This document shows, piece after piece, positions 1-6,224 of a DNA stretch of 11,028 bases (positions within the stretch are counted from its first letter, which is position 1; every line of letters starts with the position of its first letter). The notes below the pieces were generated by a model. It did no database searches. It was given only the letters and a program-made list of their open reading frames with translations, and was not told the DNA's origin. Source of the DNA: Candidatus Woesearchaeota archaeon (lineage in GTDB: Archaea > Nanobdellota > Nanobdellia > Woesearchaeales > UBA10200); NCBI GenBank assembly GCA_018302185.1, contig JAGVZX010000100.1, positions 1 to 11,028 of the forward strand, written 5' to 3'. The position numbers and the translations under genes are program-made.

Positions 1-71
1 GCTACCAATAACATATGGTTATTTGTCTGTGTGTGCTTTCCGCCTCTAAAATGAGCTATTTTCGCTTTCAT
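1..71 (-). CDS. rpl35ae: Ribosomal protein eL33 (L35Ae), N-terminal part only
   Basis: The minus strand starts an ATG frame at 71 that runs off the window edge after 23 codons. It reads MKAKIAHFRGGKHTQTNNHM then LLV. The pattern of a short basic beta-strand, 'FRxGxHTQxxNxML', is the hallmark start of archaeal and eukaryotic eL33 (formerly L35Ae), a small protein of the large ribosomal subunit that binds 23S rRNA and tRNA. Only about a quarter of the usual 80-90 residues is visible, so the call rests on this motif. A TATA-like box lies about 25 nt upstream of the ATG with no Shine-Dalgarno sequence between, which suggests a leaderless message. No other ribosomal gene is visible next to it. Confidence 0.75.
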   Translation of the reverse strand, partial: MKAKIAHFRGGKHTQTNNHMLLV

Positions 72-91
72 AGTACTAAGAAAAGCCTGTT

Positions 92-99
92 TATTTAAA
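92..99 (-). promoter_or_regulatory. TATA box for the eL33 gene
   Basis: The minus strand reads TTTAAATA, the archaeal TATA consensus. It is centred about 25 nt upstream of the eL33 ATG at 71, so transcription would start at or within a few bases of the start codon (leaderless). Confidence 0.55.
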
Positions 100-105
100 A
101 ATATT

Positions 106-141
106 GCTGATTTGCATGCGGAATAAGCTGGATTTATCAGC
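106..141. repeat. Short inverted repeat (GCTGAT/ATCAGC)
   Basis: A 6-bp perfect inverted repeat (106-111 with 136-141) with a 24-nt spacer lies between the stop of the HExxH gene and the eL33 promoter. It could be a weak hairpin in the 3' UTR of the HExxH message, or chance. No function is assigned. Confidence 0.25.
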
Positions 142-174
142 ATTTAGTAATAATCTACCCTAATCATCAAACTC

Positions 175-492
175 TCACTTCTTGCCTCTTCCTTCATAAT
201 ATTCTTTGAGTTCCTTATCCCATTCTTCATGCAACAGATGCCTAATCGCTTTCTCCTCTCCAACTTCAAAAAGATCATGCATTATGTTTGCCATAAGCAA
301 GTGTATAAGCTCATGCGCATAAGTCTTGGAGAACTCATCTATGAATTTGTCTTCATCCTTTGTGATGCACCAGATATACTCAATATTGATTTCGATCAGG
401 CTATGTATCTCATCCAGCTGGCCATACAAAGCATCTGGCAATTGCTTGGTAAAATTATGTCTGCTATGGGTTTTCTTATTGTTGATCTTCAT
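175..492 (-). CDS. Small HExxH-motif protein, putative zinc metallopeptidase-like
   Basis: This is a 105-residue soluble protein of no family I can name. Residues 58-68 read YAHELIHLLMA, in which H60-E61-x-x-H64 is the zinc-binding motif of gluzincin and minigluzincin metalloproteases. A glutamate-rich helix follows (GEEKAIRHL, residues 78-86); E79 or E80 could be the third metal ligand, as in IrrE/ImmA- and SprT-like minimal proteases. The N-terminus is basic and the C-terminus is charged (KELKEYYEGRGKK). There is no signal peptide or membrane segment. It is very short for a protease, so it could instead be a degenerate or non-catalytic member. A TATA box about 28 nt upstream and the lack of a Shine-Dalgarno sequence suggest a leaderless start at 492. 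Confidence 0.65.
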   Translation of the reverse strand: MKINNKKTHSRHNFTKQLPDALYGQLDEIHSLIEINIEYIWCITKDEDKFIDEFSKTYAHELIHLLMANIMHDLFEVGEEKAIRHLLHEEWDKELKEYYEGRGKK

Positions 493-516
493 GCAAAAAC
501 TGATAATCTATTTGGT

Positions 517-524
517 TATTTAAA
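517..524 (-). promoter_or_regulatory. TATA box for the HExxH gene
   Basis: The minus strand reads TTTAAATA, centred about 28 nt upstream of the ATG at 492. This matches an archaeal promoter for a leaderless transcript. Confidence 0.55.
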
Positions 525-568
525 TCTTCTTAATCAAAAAATAATAAATTAAAAGACTTGGTCTACTC

Positions 569-1783
569 TTACAACAGAAAAAATAATGTCACAGGCAGCA
601 ACAGGCATCCCATCGCATGGTTTCTTCCAACATTAACTGAAACAGGAATAATTCCTAATGCAGTGCTGATCATCATCACAAGCAATCCTTTCCAGCCTGA
701 AAAGACAAACACTAACAAACTTACGAAAATAATTACACTTATGCACATATACTTGTAGTTGACGATATTTATCAGTTTAGAGAATTTTCTTGCAAACCAG
801 AGCGTCAAAAATACACAAATTGAGCCAACTATCAATGCAGCAGCCAAAAAGATTAGCAGCTCACTATAATCTATCTTCTTAACTAACTCCAAGATGACAA
901 GCACTGCGCCATTTCTTGCTTTCTCGAGAGTGTAAAACGTGACAAGCGAAAACATGAAATTGACTGTATTGATGCCACCATTCAAAATCAGATATCCATA
1001 ATCTCCTATGTTTCCAACCAGCTGCGCACCTATTATTCCAGCCTGCGCAGCTCCGATGCCAGGAAACAAACCAGTTATCCCTCCAGAGATTGTGCTGGCA
1101 GCAGTTATTTTTGAGAGATCTTTTTGTGAAACACTTATCTCTTCGCTAATCTTCTGCTCAGGGATATTCACTTTATTGTGCAAAGACATTACCAGTGAGC
1201 TTATACCAAACATCCCTGAAAGCATCGGCAATAATGGCTGCTCTAAATTAGGTAAAGTCAAGACAATTATCCCCAAAATCCCTGCCATAAGATAGACACA
1301 TAATGCCCAAACCTTTTTCTGCATTCCTCTCTCGTGCAGGATCATATAAATAGAAGTGACAAGCAGAATCCATCCCATTACTGGCTCAACAAAATAAAAT
1401 ATCACTGGTGTAACAGGGATTAAAATTGGAATAGCAATAATTGTTGCGATCAAACAGAGGAAACTTCCTATTACTGTCAATTTAACTGCCTCATAGCCTT
1501 GTCCTTTCAACAATAATCTATGCCCTGGCAATACATTCAATACCTGGTCAGCATCTGGCGCGCCTAAAAATATGCTCGGCAAAGCATCAAGATAAGTATG
1601 TGTGATAGCCATTGTAATTATGAAAACAGCAAGAGTTATCGGCTGCAAGAATCCAAGCAGATACCCAGATGCGCTCAACAACATTATAGAGACTAGATTA
1701 ATGTGCACACCAGGCGTTATTCCTGTTATTGTGCCAGCTATCATCCCACAGATGATTGCAATCAATAACTCAAGTATTAGCAT
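569..1783 (-). CDS. TctA/DUF112-family integral membrane permease, stand-alone
   Basis: This is a 404-residue, very hydrophobic protein with about ten predicted membrane segments. It shows the internal duplication of the TctA family (Pfam TctA, formerly DUF112): AGTITGITPGVHIN at about residues 16-29 and SGGITGLFPGIGAAQ at about 233-247, each a G-rich 'GxTGxxPGxx' re-entrant-type motif. In bacteria TctA is the large membrane subunit of tripartite tricarboxylate transporters and works with TctB and the periplasmic binder TctC. Neither partner is present here. Archaea commonly carry a stand-alone member whose substrate is unknown. Family TctA proteins are about 500 residues, so this is a compact form. 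The ATG at 1783 is preceded by a strong Shine-Dalgarno (GGGGGAG, 1788-1795) with 4-nt spacing. The gap to the OB-fold gene upstream is 72 nt, so cotranscription is possible. Confidence 0.8.
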   Translation of the reverse strand: MLILELLIAIICGMIAGTITGITPGVHINLVSIMLLSASGYLLGFLQPITLAVFIITMAITHTYLDALPSIFLGAPDADQVLNVLPGHRLLLKGQGYEAVKLTVIGSFLCLIATIIAIPILIPVTPVIFYFVEPVMGWILLVTSIYMILHERGMQKKVWALCVYLMAGILGIIVLTLPNLEQPLLPMLSGMFGISSLVMSLHNKVNIPEQKISEEISVSQKDLSKITAASTISGGITGLFPGIGAAQAGIIGAQLVGNIGDYGYLILNGGINTVNFMFSLVTFYTLEKARNGAVLVILELVKKIDYSELLIFLAAALIVGSICVFLTLWFARKFSKLINIVNYKYMCISVIIFVSLLVFVFSGWKGLLVMMISTALGIIPVSVNVGRNHAMGCLLLPVTLFFLL

Positions 1784-1855
1784 CAGTCTCCCCCAATAAA
1801 TAACTTTTACTTATCATGCATTCAACTTACAAATATTCTCACATTTCTTATTCAC

Positions 1856-2203
1856 TCACTTTATCTTCTTCCTCACAACATCAGCGATTATCTCAGGCTT
1901 GCCTTCATACTCTCCAACTTTACCAAATACTTCTATCTCCTGCCCTTCATCTAATGTGACATTCTCGACGAACATTATTACTTTAATTCTGCTCGGCTGC
2001 GTGATTTCTATGATACTTGCTTTCTCAAAATTCTTAACGCTTACCACTTTTCCAACTAATTTCACTTGCTTATCAACATCTCCCAAAGTTATCTTAGAGA
2101 TATCTGCTTCCTTGATTTCTATGCTCAAAGAAAGAAAATACAATGCAGGCAGCCCAATAACTAGGCAGATCATCGCAAGCTTAAAGAGTGTTTTTTCTTT
2201 CAT
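1856..2203 (-). CDS. Membrane-anchored OB-fold protein
   Basis: This is a 115-residue protein. Residues 7-27 form a single hydrophobic segment after a basic start (KEKTLFK), so it is an N-terminal anchor or uncleaved signal. Residues 38-113 look like a five-stranded OB fold: 'VKLVGKVVSV', 'SIIEITQ', 'IKVIMFVEN', 'GQEIEVFGKVGEYEGKPEIIA' and 'VVRKK' follow the tRNA_anti/OB nucleic-acid-binding pattern, in which a G-x-V strand is followed later by the 'I.V.G.V..Y.GKPEI' strand pair. With the anchor the domain would sit at the membrane, probably outside. Whether it binds nucleic acid is unknown. A longer frame begins with TTG at 2218. I chose ATG 2203 because a GAGG Shine-Dalgarno lies 9 nt upstream of it and inside the longer frame. 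Confidence 0.65.
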   Translation of the reverse strand: MKEKTLFKLAMICLVIGLPALYFLSLSIEIKEADISKITLGDVDKQVKLVGKVVSVKNFEKASIIEITQPSRIKVIMFVENVTLDEGQEIEVFGKVGEYEGKPEIIADVVRKKIK

Positions 2204-2243
2204 ATCTCTCTGCCTCAAAAATCGATAAAATCTAAACCCACAA

Positions 2244-2253
2244 CTAAATATCC
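2244..2253 (-). promoter_or_regulatory. Possible TATA box for the OB-fold gene
   Basis: The minus strand reads GGATATTTAG, about 45 nt upstream of the ATG at 2203. It would give a leader of about 20 nt carrying the GAGG ribosome binding site. Other AT-rich stretches nearby could serve as well. Confidence 0.3.
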
Positions 2254-2321
2254 TTACAATTTAACAAACTAGAAGAAATACTGCTTAAATTAAAAATATT
2301 GTCAAGAAATATCGCTAACAA

Positions 2322-2483
2322 CTAAATATTCGGTACAGTCCCAACCTGCTTATCCAGGATAAACTTTCTTATTGCTTCTCTGATCAGGTCAGATTTATTC
2401 GTATAGAGCCCTTTAGAGACTAGCTTATTGATTTCTTTCATTATGCCTTGAGGCAATCTAACTTGCGCAATGGTAGTTGTCAT
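2322..2483 (-). CDS. Ribbon-helix-helix (CopG/Arc-type) DNA-binding regulator
   Basis: This is a 53-residue protein. It reads as a textbook RHH domain: a beta-strand with alternating residues (MTTTIAQVRLPQ, 1-11), helix A (about 13-24, MKEINKLVSKG), then YTNKSDLIREAIRKFIL (27-43), where 'NKSDLIREAI' starts helix B. RHH proteins dimerise through the strand, which enters the DNA major groove; T3, I5 and Q7 or their neighbours would contact bases. Many are autoregulators or antitoxins, but no toxin partner is adjacent. The gene is divergent from lonB (85 nt between starts), and a TATTAC-N4-GTAATA palindrome between them is a plausible operator. The start is clear from the strand sequence and a TATA box about 30 nt upstream. 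Confidence 0.85.
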   Translation of the reverse strand: MTTTIAQVRLPQGIMKEINKLVSKGLYTNKSDLIREAIRKFILDKQVGTVPNI

Positions 2484-2496
2484 TGTACGCTATCTG

Positions 2497-2512
2497 TATT
2501 ACAAGCGTAATA
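2497..2512. promoter_or_regulatory. Palindromic putative RHH operator between RHH gene and lonB
   Basis: TATTAC-AAGC-GTAATA is a perfect 6-bp inverted repeat with a 4-nt spacer. It overlaps the RHH promoter's TATA element and lies about 25 bp upstream of the lonB TATA box. A related half-site, GTACGC, is at 2484-2489 next to the RHH start codon. The size and symmetry fit a site for an RHH dimer pair. Autoregulation is inference. Confidence 0.45.
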
Positions 2513-2518
2513 TATAAA
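2511..2518 (-). promoter_or_regulatory. TATA box for the RHH gene
   Basis: The minus strand reads TTTATATA, about 31 nt from the ATG at 2483. This implies a leaderless or near-leaderless message. It abuts and partly overlaps the palindrome, so a bound repressor would block TBP. Confidence 0.5.
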
Positions 2519-2537
2519 TCTTATGCTTATCAAAACA

Positions 2538-2547
2538 TTTTTATATC
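2538..2547 (+). promoter_or_regulatory. TATA box for lonB
   Basis: TTTTTATATC is centred about 26 nt upstream of the lonB ATG at 2569. No Shine-Dalgarno sequence lies between, so the lonB message is probably leaderless. Confidence 0.55.
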
Positions 2548-2568
2548 TTCGCTAAATATAAAGAATTC

Positions 2569-4551
2569 ATGGCTCAGAAAAAATCAGGAAACCAATCTCA
2601 AGAAAGAAAAAATAAAAATGCTCTTAAATCAGAAAATAAAAAAGAGCAAAAGGCATCTACATTAATTACTGCAACTTCAATAAATCTTAGCAAGGAATTT
2701 GACTACAAGACTACCAAAGACATCAAGATTCCAGAAAAAATAATTGACCAGGTCATTGGTCAGGATGCAGCATCTGAAGTTATTAAAAAGGCCTCTCTTC
2801 AAAGAAGACATGTCCTGTTAATCGGTGAACCAGGAACAGGTAAAAGTATGCTTGGTCTTGCACTCGCAGAATTATTGCCAAGCGAAAAGCTTAACGACAT
2901 AATCTCTTTTCCAAATCCTAATGATGAAAACCAGCCATTGATTCGCACAGTAAAAGCAGGCCAAGGCCGAGACATAGTGATGCGCTCCCGCTTAGAGTCA
3001 GCAAATGTTTTCAAGAACCAGAATGTAATAATGTTCATATTGTTGCTGATTGCGATGTTTTCACCTTGGTATGTCAGAAGCCATTACAAAAGCGACATCA
3101 TGTTTGCAGCATTCTTCTTGGGCGGGATGATTTTCTTAGGTGCATTTGTGATATTTATCAATCTGGGACAAAGGATGAACAACAAGAAAATCCTTGTGCC
3201 AAAAATTATTGTGGATAATTATAACAAGAAGCAGTCTCCGTTTTATGATGCTACTGGCGCACATGCAGGCGCTCTTCTCGGCGATGTTTTGCATGATCCA
3301 TTCCAATCAGGCGGCCTCGGCACTCCAGCACATGAGCGTGTAATCGCAGGCATGATCCATAAGAGCCACATGGGCGTTCTATTTATCGACGAGATTGCAA
3401 CCTTAGATCCAGCTACTCAGCAGGAGCTTTTATCTGCATTGCAAGAAAAAAAATTCGCTATAACAGGCCAAAGTGAAAGAAGTGCAGGCGCAATGGTCAG
3501 GACAGAAGCTGTTCCATGTGATTTTGTCATGATTGCAGCAGGTAATCTGGAAACAGTTAAACATATGCATCCTGCGTTGAGAAGCAGAATTAGAGGATAT
3601 GGTTATGAAGTTTATATGTCAGAAACTATTCCAGACACAATTGAAAACCGCAACAGAATTGCTATTTTTGTTGCGCAGGAGATTGTTAAAGACAAAAAGA
3701 TACCTCATTTTTCTAAAGACGCAGTTGATGAGATTATAACTGAAGCAAAAAGAAGAGCAAACAGAAAAGGCCATCTCACATTAAGGTTGAGAGATTTAGG
3801 CGGGATAGTGCGGGCAGCTGGTGATATTGCACATGAACAGAAGGCTGCATTTGTCGAGCGAAAGCATGTTTTGCAGGCAAAGAAGATAGCAAGAAGTTTA
3901 GAGCAGCAGCTTGCAGACAAGTTTATTGAGCGCAAGAAAGAATATGAAGTCATCATCACAGCAGGAGAAAAAATAGGCAGGGTAAATGGCTTAGCAGTTA
4001 TGGGCGGCGCAGATACATACTCAGGCATTATTCTACCGATTGAGGCAGAAGTAACTCCAGGCGGCAAGGAAGAGAAGATAATCGCGACAGGCAAGCTTGG
4101 AGAGATTGCAAAAGAAGCAGTTACAAATGTCTCTGCAATAATCAAAAAATTCTTTGGAGAGGATATAAAGGAAAAATACGATATCTATGTCCAGTTCCTG
4201 CAAACTTATGAAGGAGTAGAAGGAGATTCTGCAAGCATTGCAGTTGCTACAACCATAATCTCTGCATTGAAGAAAATCCCTATCAGGCAAGATACAGCGA
4301 TGACTGGCAGCTTATCTGTTAGAGGAGAAGTCCTGCCGATTGGCGGAGTTTCTGCTAAAATGGAAGCTGCAATCGAAGCAGGTATCAAAAATGTGATTGT
4401 TCCAAGGTCAAATGTTCAGGACATTGTTTTGCCAAAAGAACAGCTCTCAAAGATAAACATAATTCCGGTTGATAATATCATTGAAGTTTTGGAACAAGCC
4501 TTAGTCTGGAAAGGAAAGACAGATGTGCTGAATAACATAAAAAAAATGTAG
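2569..4551 (+). CDS. lonB: Archaeal membrane-bound Lon protease (LonB)
   Basis: This is an ATP-dependent serine protease of 660 residues, the usual size for archaeal LonB. Residues 1-45 are a charged, lysine-rich extension. The AAA+ module has Walker A GEPGTGKS (86-93), Walker B GVLFIDEIATLD (269-280, D274/E275) and a sensor region AAGN (323-326). Two transmembrane segments (about 153-169 and 177-199) are inserted between Walker A and Walker B, the diagnostic LonB arrangement that tethers the hexamer to the inner face of the membrane. The C-terminal protease domain has catalytic S554 in EGDSAS and K597 in GGVSAKMEAA, the Ser-Lys dyad. It should degrade unfolded or short-lived cytosolic and membrane proteins. 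Its promoter region is shared with the divergent RHH gene. The structured RNA element A begins 20 nt after its stop. Confidence 0.97.
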   Translation: MAQKKSGNQSQERKNKNALKSENKKEQKASTLITATSINLSKEFDYKTTKDIKIPEKIIDQVIGQDAASEVIKKASLQRRHVLLIGEPGTGKSMLGLALAELLPSEKLNDIISFPNPNDENQPLIRTVKAGQGRDIVMRSRLESANVFKNQNVIMFILLLIAMFSPWYVRSHYKSDIMFAAFFLGGMIFLGAFVIFINLGQRMNNKKILVPKIIVDNYNKKQSPFYDATGAHAGALLGDVLHDPFQSGGLGTPAHERVIAGMIHKSHMGVLFIDEIATLDPATQQELLSALQEKKFAITGQSERSAGAMVRTEAVPCDFVMIAAGNLETVKHMHPALRSRIRGYGYEVYMSETIPDTIENRNRIAIFVAQEIVKDKKIPHFSKDAVDEIITEAKRRANRKGHLTLRLRDLGGIVRAAGDIAHEQKAAFVERKHVLQAKKIARSLEQQLADKFIERKKEYEVIITAGEKIGRVNGLAVMGGADTYSGIILPIEAEVTPGGKEEKIIATGKLGEIAKEAVTNVSAIIKKFFGEDIKEKYDIYVQFLQTYEGVEGDSASIAVATTIISALKKIPIRQDTAMTGSLSVRGEVLPIGGVSAKMEAAIEAGIKNVIVPRSNVQDIVLPKEQLSKINIIPVDNIIEVLEQALVWKGKTDVLNNIKKM

Positions 4552-4571
4552 TTGTTTAGTTCAAAAAAAGC

Positions 4572-4761
4572 AGTTGAGACAGCCAAATTTTGACGAACAC
4601 AAATCGATTAACACATTCAAGAATGGTCGGGCAATGCGATACTATTACTCATCCAAATTTACACAAATGATTAGCACTTTTAATTTCAATATTAATGACT
4701 AAGCGTAGAGGAGACACAACTTATCCATTATCACAGCTGGTGTTCGTCGGCTGTCTCAACT
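4572..4761 (+). ncRNA. Structured RNA element, copy A (three-member family)
   Basis: The ends form a 13-bp perfect helix P1 (4572-4584 with 4749-4761), then a 7-nt bulge on the 5' side only (AAATTTT, 4585-4591), then a 9-bp helix P2 (4592-4600 GACGAACAC with 4740-4748 GTGTTCGTC). The interior is 139 nt. It carries CGGGCAATG (4628-4636) and TAGAGGAG (4706-4713) at almost the same offsets from P2 as copies B and C, and shares ACTAAGCGTAGAGGAG with copy C. P1 and P2 sequences are unrelated to those of the other copies but still pair. The inner P3 helix (AGTTGC/GCAACT) of B and C is not conserved here, so this is the most diverged copy. It starts 20 nt after lonB and could be processed from the lonB 3' UTR. 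The plus strand is assumed because all copies share this orientation. The 340 nt between lonB and the zinc-ribbon gene hold only this element and a promoter. Confidence 0.7.
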
Positions 4762-4803
4762 ACTTACTCATTAAAGCTAAAAAATACAAAAAAATCAATA
4801 ATC

Positions 4804-4811
4804 TTTAAATA
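4804..4811 (+). promoter_or_regulatory. TATA box for the zinc-ribbon gene
   Basis: TTTAAATA is a consensus archaeal TATA box. It would start transcription near 4830 and give a leader of about 60 nt that includes AGGTG (4882-4886) just before the ATG at 4892. Confidence 0.5.
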
Positions 4812-4891
4812 GTCTTATGCTTACACATACTCAGGTAATCGCAAAAAATTACACTTTATATTGTTAAATAACTAATTTAAAAGGTGCATAA

Positions 4892-5062
4892 ATGCCAAAG
4901 AAAAAAGTCGAAGATCAAAAGCTCTGCCCTGAATGCGGCAGCGATAATGTGATCTACAAGAGAAAAGATGACGAGCTAGTCTGCAAAGACTGCGGCATGA
5001 TCTTCTCTGAGCTTACTCCAGATGACGAGAAACAGTTTGAGAATGCTAGTGGCGTGATGTAA
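4892..5062 (+). CDS. Stand-alone TFB/TFIIB-type zinc-ribbon protein
   Basis: This is a 56-residue protein. Residues 12-34 hold CPEC-x15-CKDC (C12, C15, C31, C34), the spacing of the N-terminal zinc ribbon of TFIIB/TFB. The fit extends to the flanking residues (LCPECGSDNVIY and ELVCKDCGMIFSE). In TFB this ribbon docks on RNA polymerase and recruits it to the promoter. Here the two cyclin folds that bind TBP and DNA are missing, so the protein cannot be a full initiation factor; it could compete with TFB or act as a small regulator. The N-terminus is lysine-rich (MPKKK) and the C-terminus acidic. The start is supported by AGGTG 5-6 nt upstream of the ATG. It converges on Kae1 with only 39 nt between stops. 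Confidence 0.85.
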   Translation: MPKKKVEDQKLCPECGSDNVIYKRKDDELVCKDCGMIFSELTPDDEKQFENASGVM

Positions 5063-5101
5063 TTCTTTTCTATCTTTTTATGATATTATTATTAATTATC
5101 T
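5063..5101 (+). terminator. T-rich terminator region between convergent genes
   Basis: The 39 nt between the stops of the zinc-ribbon and Kae1 genes begin with TTCTTTTCTATCTTTTTA. T-rich tracts like this terminate archaeal transcription without a hairpin. On the plus strand it would end the zinc-ribbon transcript. Confidence 0.4.
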
Positions 5102-6160
5102 TTATCTCCACTCTACCAAAACTTCATCAGTTCTTTCATACGGCTTTATGTCTGCGTTTTCTATCTTAATGCCTTTATGTCCATTTCCTTTAAATGCAAG
5201 AATCCCATTCCAAGCTATCATGGCTCCATTATCAATCAAGAACTGATTTTCAGGCACAAAAAACTTCGCTCCTCTTTCTTCGCACATCCTCCTACACATC
5301 TCCTGCAATCTTTTGTTGCAGGCAACTCCCCCACCTAACAAAAGCTCATTTTTGCCTGTATGCGCCATAGCTCTTTCGCTTACTTCTACTAGCATCGCAA
5401 ACACAGTTTCCTGAACAGAATAACACAACTCTTCCTTGGAAAATCTGCCAGAATCAAATTTCTGCTTTAAATTTGTAAGCAATCCACCAAATGCAACATC
5501 CATGCCTTTAACACTATATGGCAATTCAATCAATGGTGGTTGTGAACTGCTTTTAATATTCTTATTCTTACTTTTATTTTCATTATTATAATTACTAACG
5601 TATTTTTTAGCCAATTCCTCAACCTTAGGCCCTCCAGGAAAACCTAATCCAACATGCCTTGCAAATGAATCAAGAAAATTCCCAACACCAATATCCAATG
5701 TCTCTCCAAATATCCTATATTTCCCAGCTTCATAACCAATTATCTGCGTATTTGCGCCAGATGCATAAAGCATTACAGGGTCTTTTGCTTTAGTAAGCAA
5801 TCTCCCAATTTCAAGGTGCGCAATACAATGATTCACACCAACCAATGGTATCTTATTTTTGCCTGCCAGATACCTTGCAACAAAAGCACCAACTCTCAGT
5901 GCATTTCCTAAGCCAGGTGCATTTGAATAAGAGATTAATCCTATCTCATCAATCTTTACTCCTGCAATTTTTAGTGCATCCTTAAGAACTTCAGTTGCAA
6001 CATTAGTATGGTGCTCAAACAGATGATATGGTATTATGCCGCCTTTCTCTGTGGTGTATGCTTTCTTGCAGTTAGCAAGAACTTTACCTTTCTCTGTTAC
6101 AATCCCTATCCCAAATGTATGTGCTGTTGTTTCGATGCCTAAACAGATCAGTTCTTTCAT
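5102..6160 (-). CDS. kae1: Kae1, tRNA N6-threonylcarbamoyladenosine (t6A37) synthase, KEOPS catalytic subunit
   Basis: Kae1 transfers the threonylcarbamoyl group from TC-AMP to A37 of ANN-decoding tRNAs, within the KEOPS complex in the cytosol. The protein has 352 residues with the ASKHA fold: ICLGIETTAHTFGIGI at the start, H111 and H115 in NHCIAHLE and D310 in LIDNGAM as iron/zinc ligands, and the nucleotide-binding GGGVACN (276-282). There is no fused Bud32 kinase domain, unlike some archaea. The frame is open further upstream to 6322, but I placed the start at ATG 6160: the extension (54 residues) has no family similarity, contains the P1 helix of RNA element B, and leaves the canonical Kae1 N-terminus internal. 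A weak GTGAG lies just before the ATG. An Asn/Lys/Ser-rich insert is described separately. Confidence 0.96.
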   Translation of the reverse strand: MKELICLGIETTAHTFGIGIVTEKGKVLANCKKAYTTEKGGIIPYHLFEHHTNVATEVLKDALKIAGVKIDEIGLISYSNAPGLGNALRVGAFVARYLAGKNKIPLVGVNHCIAHLEIGRLLTKAKDPVMLYASGANTQIIGYEAGKYRIFGETLDIGVGNFLDSFARHVGLGFPGGPKVEELAKKYVSNYNNENKSKNKNIKSSSQPPLIELPYSVKGMDVAFGGLLTNLKQKFDSGRFSKEELCYSVQETVFAMLVEVSERAMAHTGKNELLLGGGVACNKRLQEMCRRMCEERGAKFFVPENQFLIDNGAMIAWNGILAFKGNGHKGIKIENADIKPYERTDEVLVEWR

Positions 6161-6192
6161 ATTCTCACTAAAACAATTAAAATATCCAATAT

Positions 6193-6202
6193 TATAAAAA
6201 TA
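6193..6202. promoter_or_regulatory. Bidirectional TATA-like element between Kae1 and RNA element B
   Basis: TATAAAAATA on the plus strand is centred about 28 nt before the first base of the P1 helix of RNA element B (6225), the right distance for the element to have its own promoter. Read on the minus strand, the same AT-rich stretch is 33-42 nt upstream of the Kae1 ATG at 6160 and could drive Kae1 with a short leader. Confidence 0.4.
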
Positions 6203-6224
6203 TTTGCCCAAAGTGTATATGCAC

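Noticed and set aside
2322..2483. Toxin-antitoxin module with the RHH protein as antitoxin
   Set aside because: No small toxin-like gene is adjacent: the neighbours are an OB-fold membrane protein and lonB. A solo regulator is the simpler reading.
3705..4388. Minus-strand open frames inside lonB
   Set aside because: They are antisense shadows of a strongly conserved protease domain and have no ribosome binding sites or family features.
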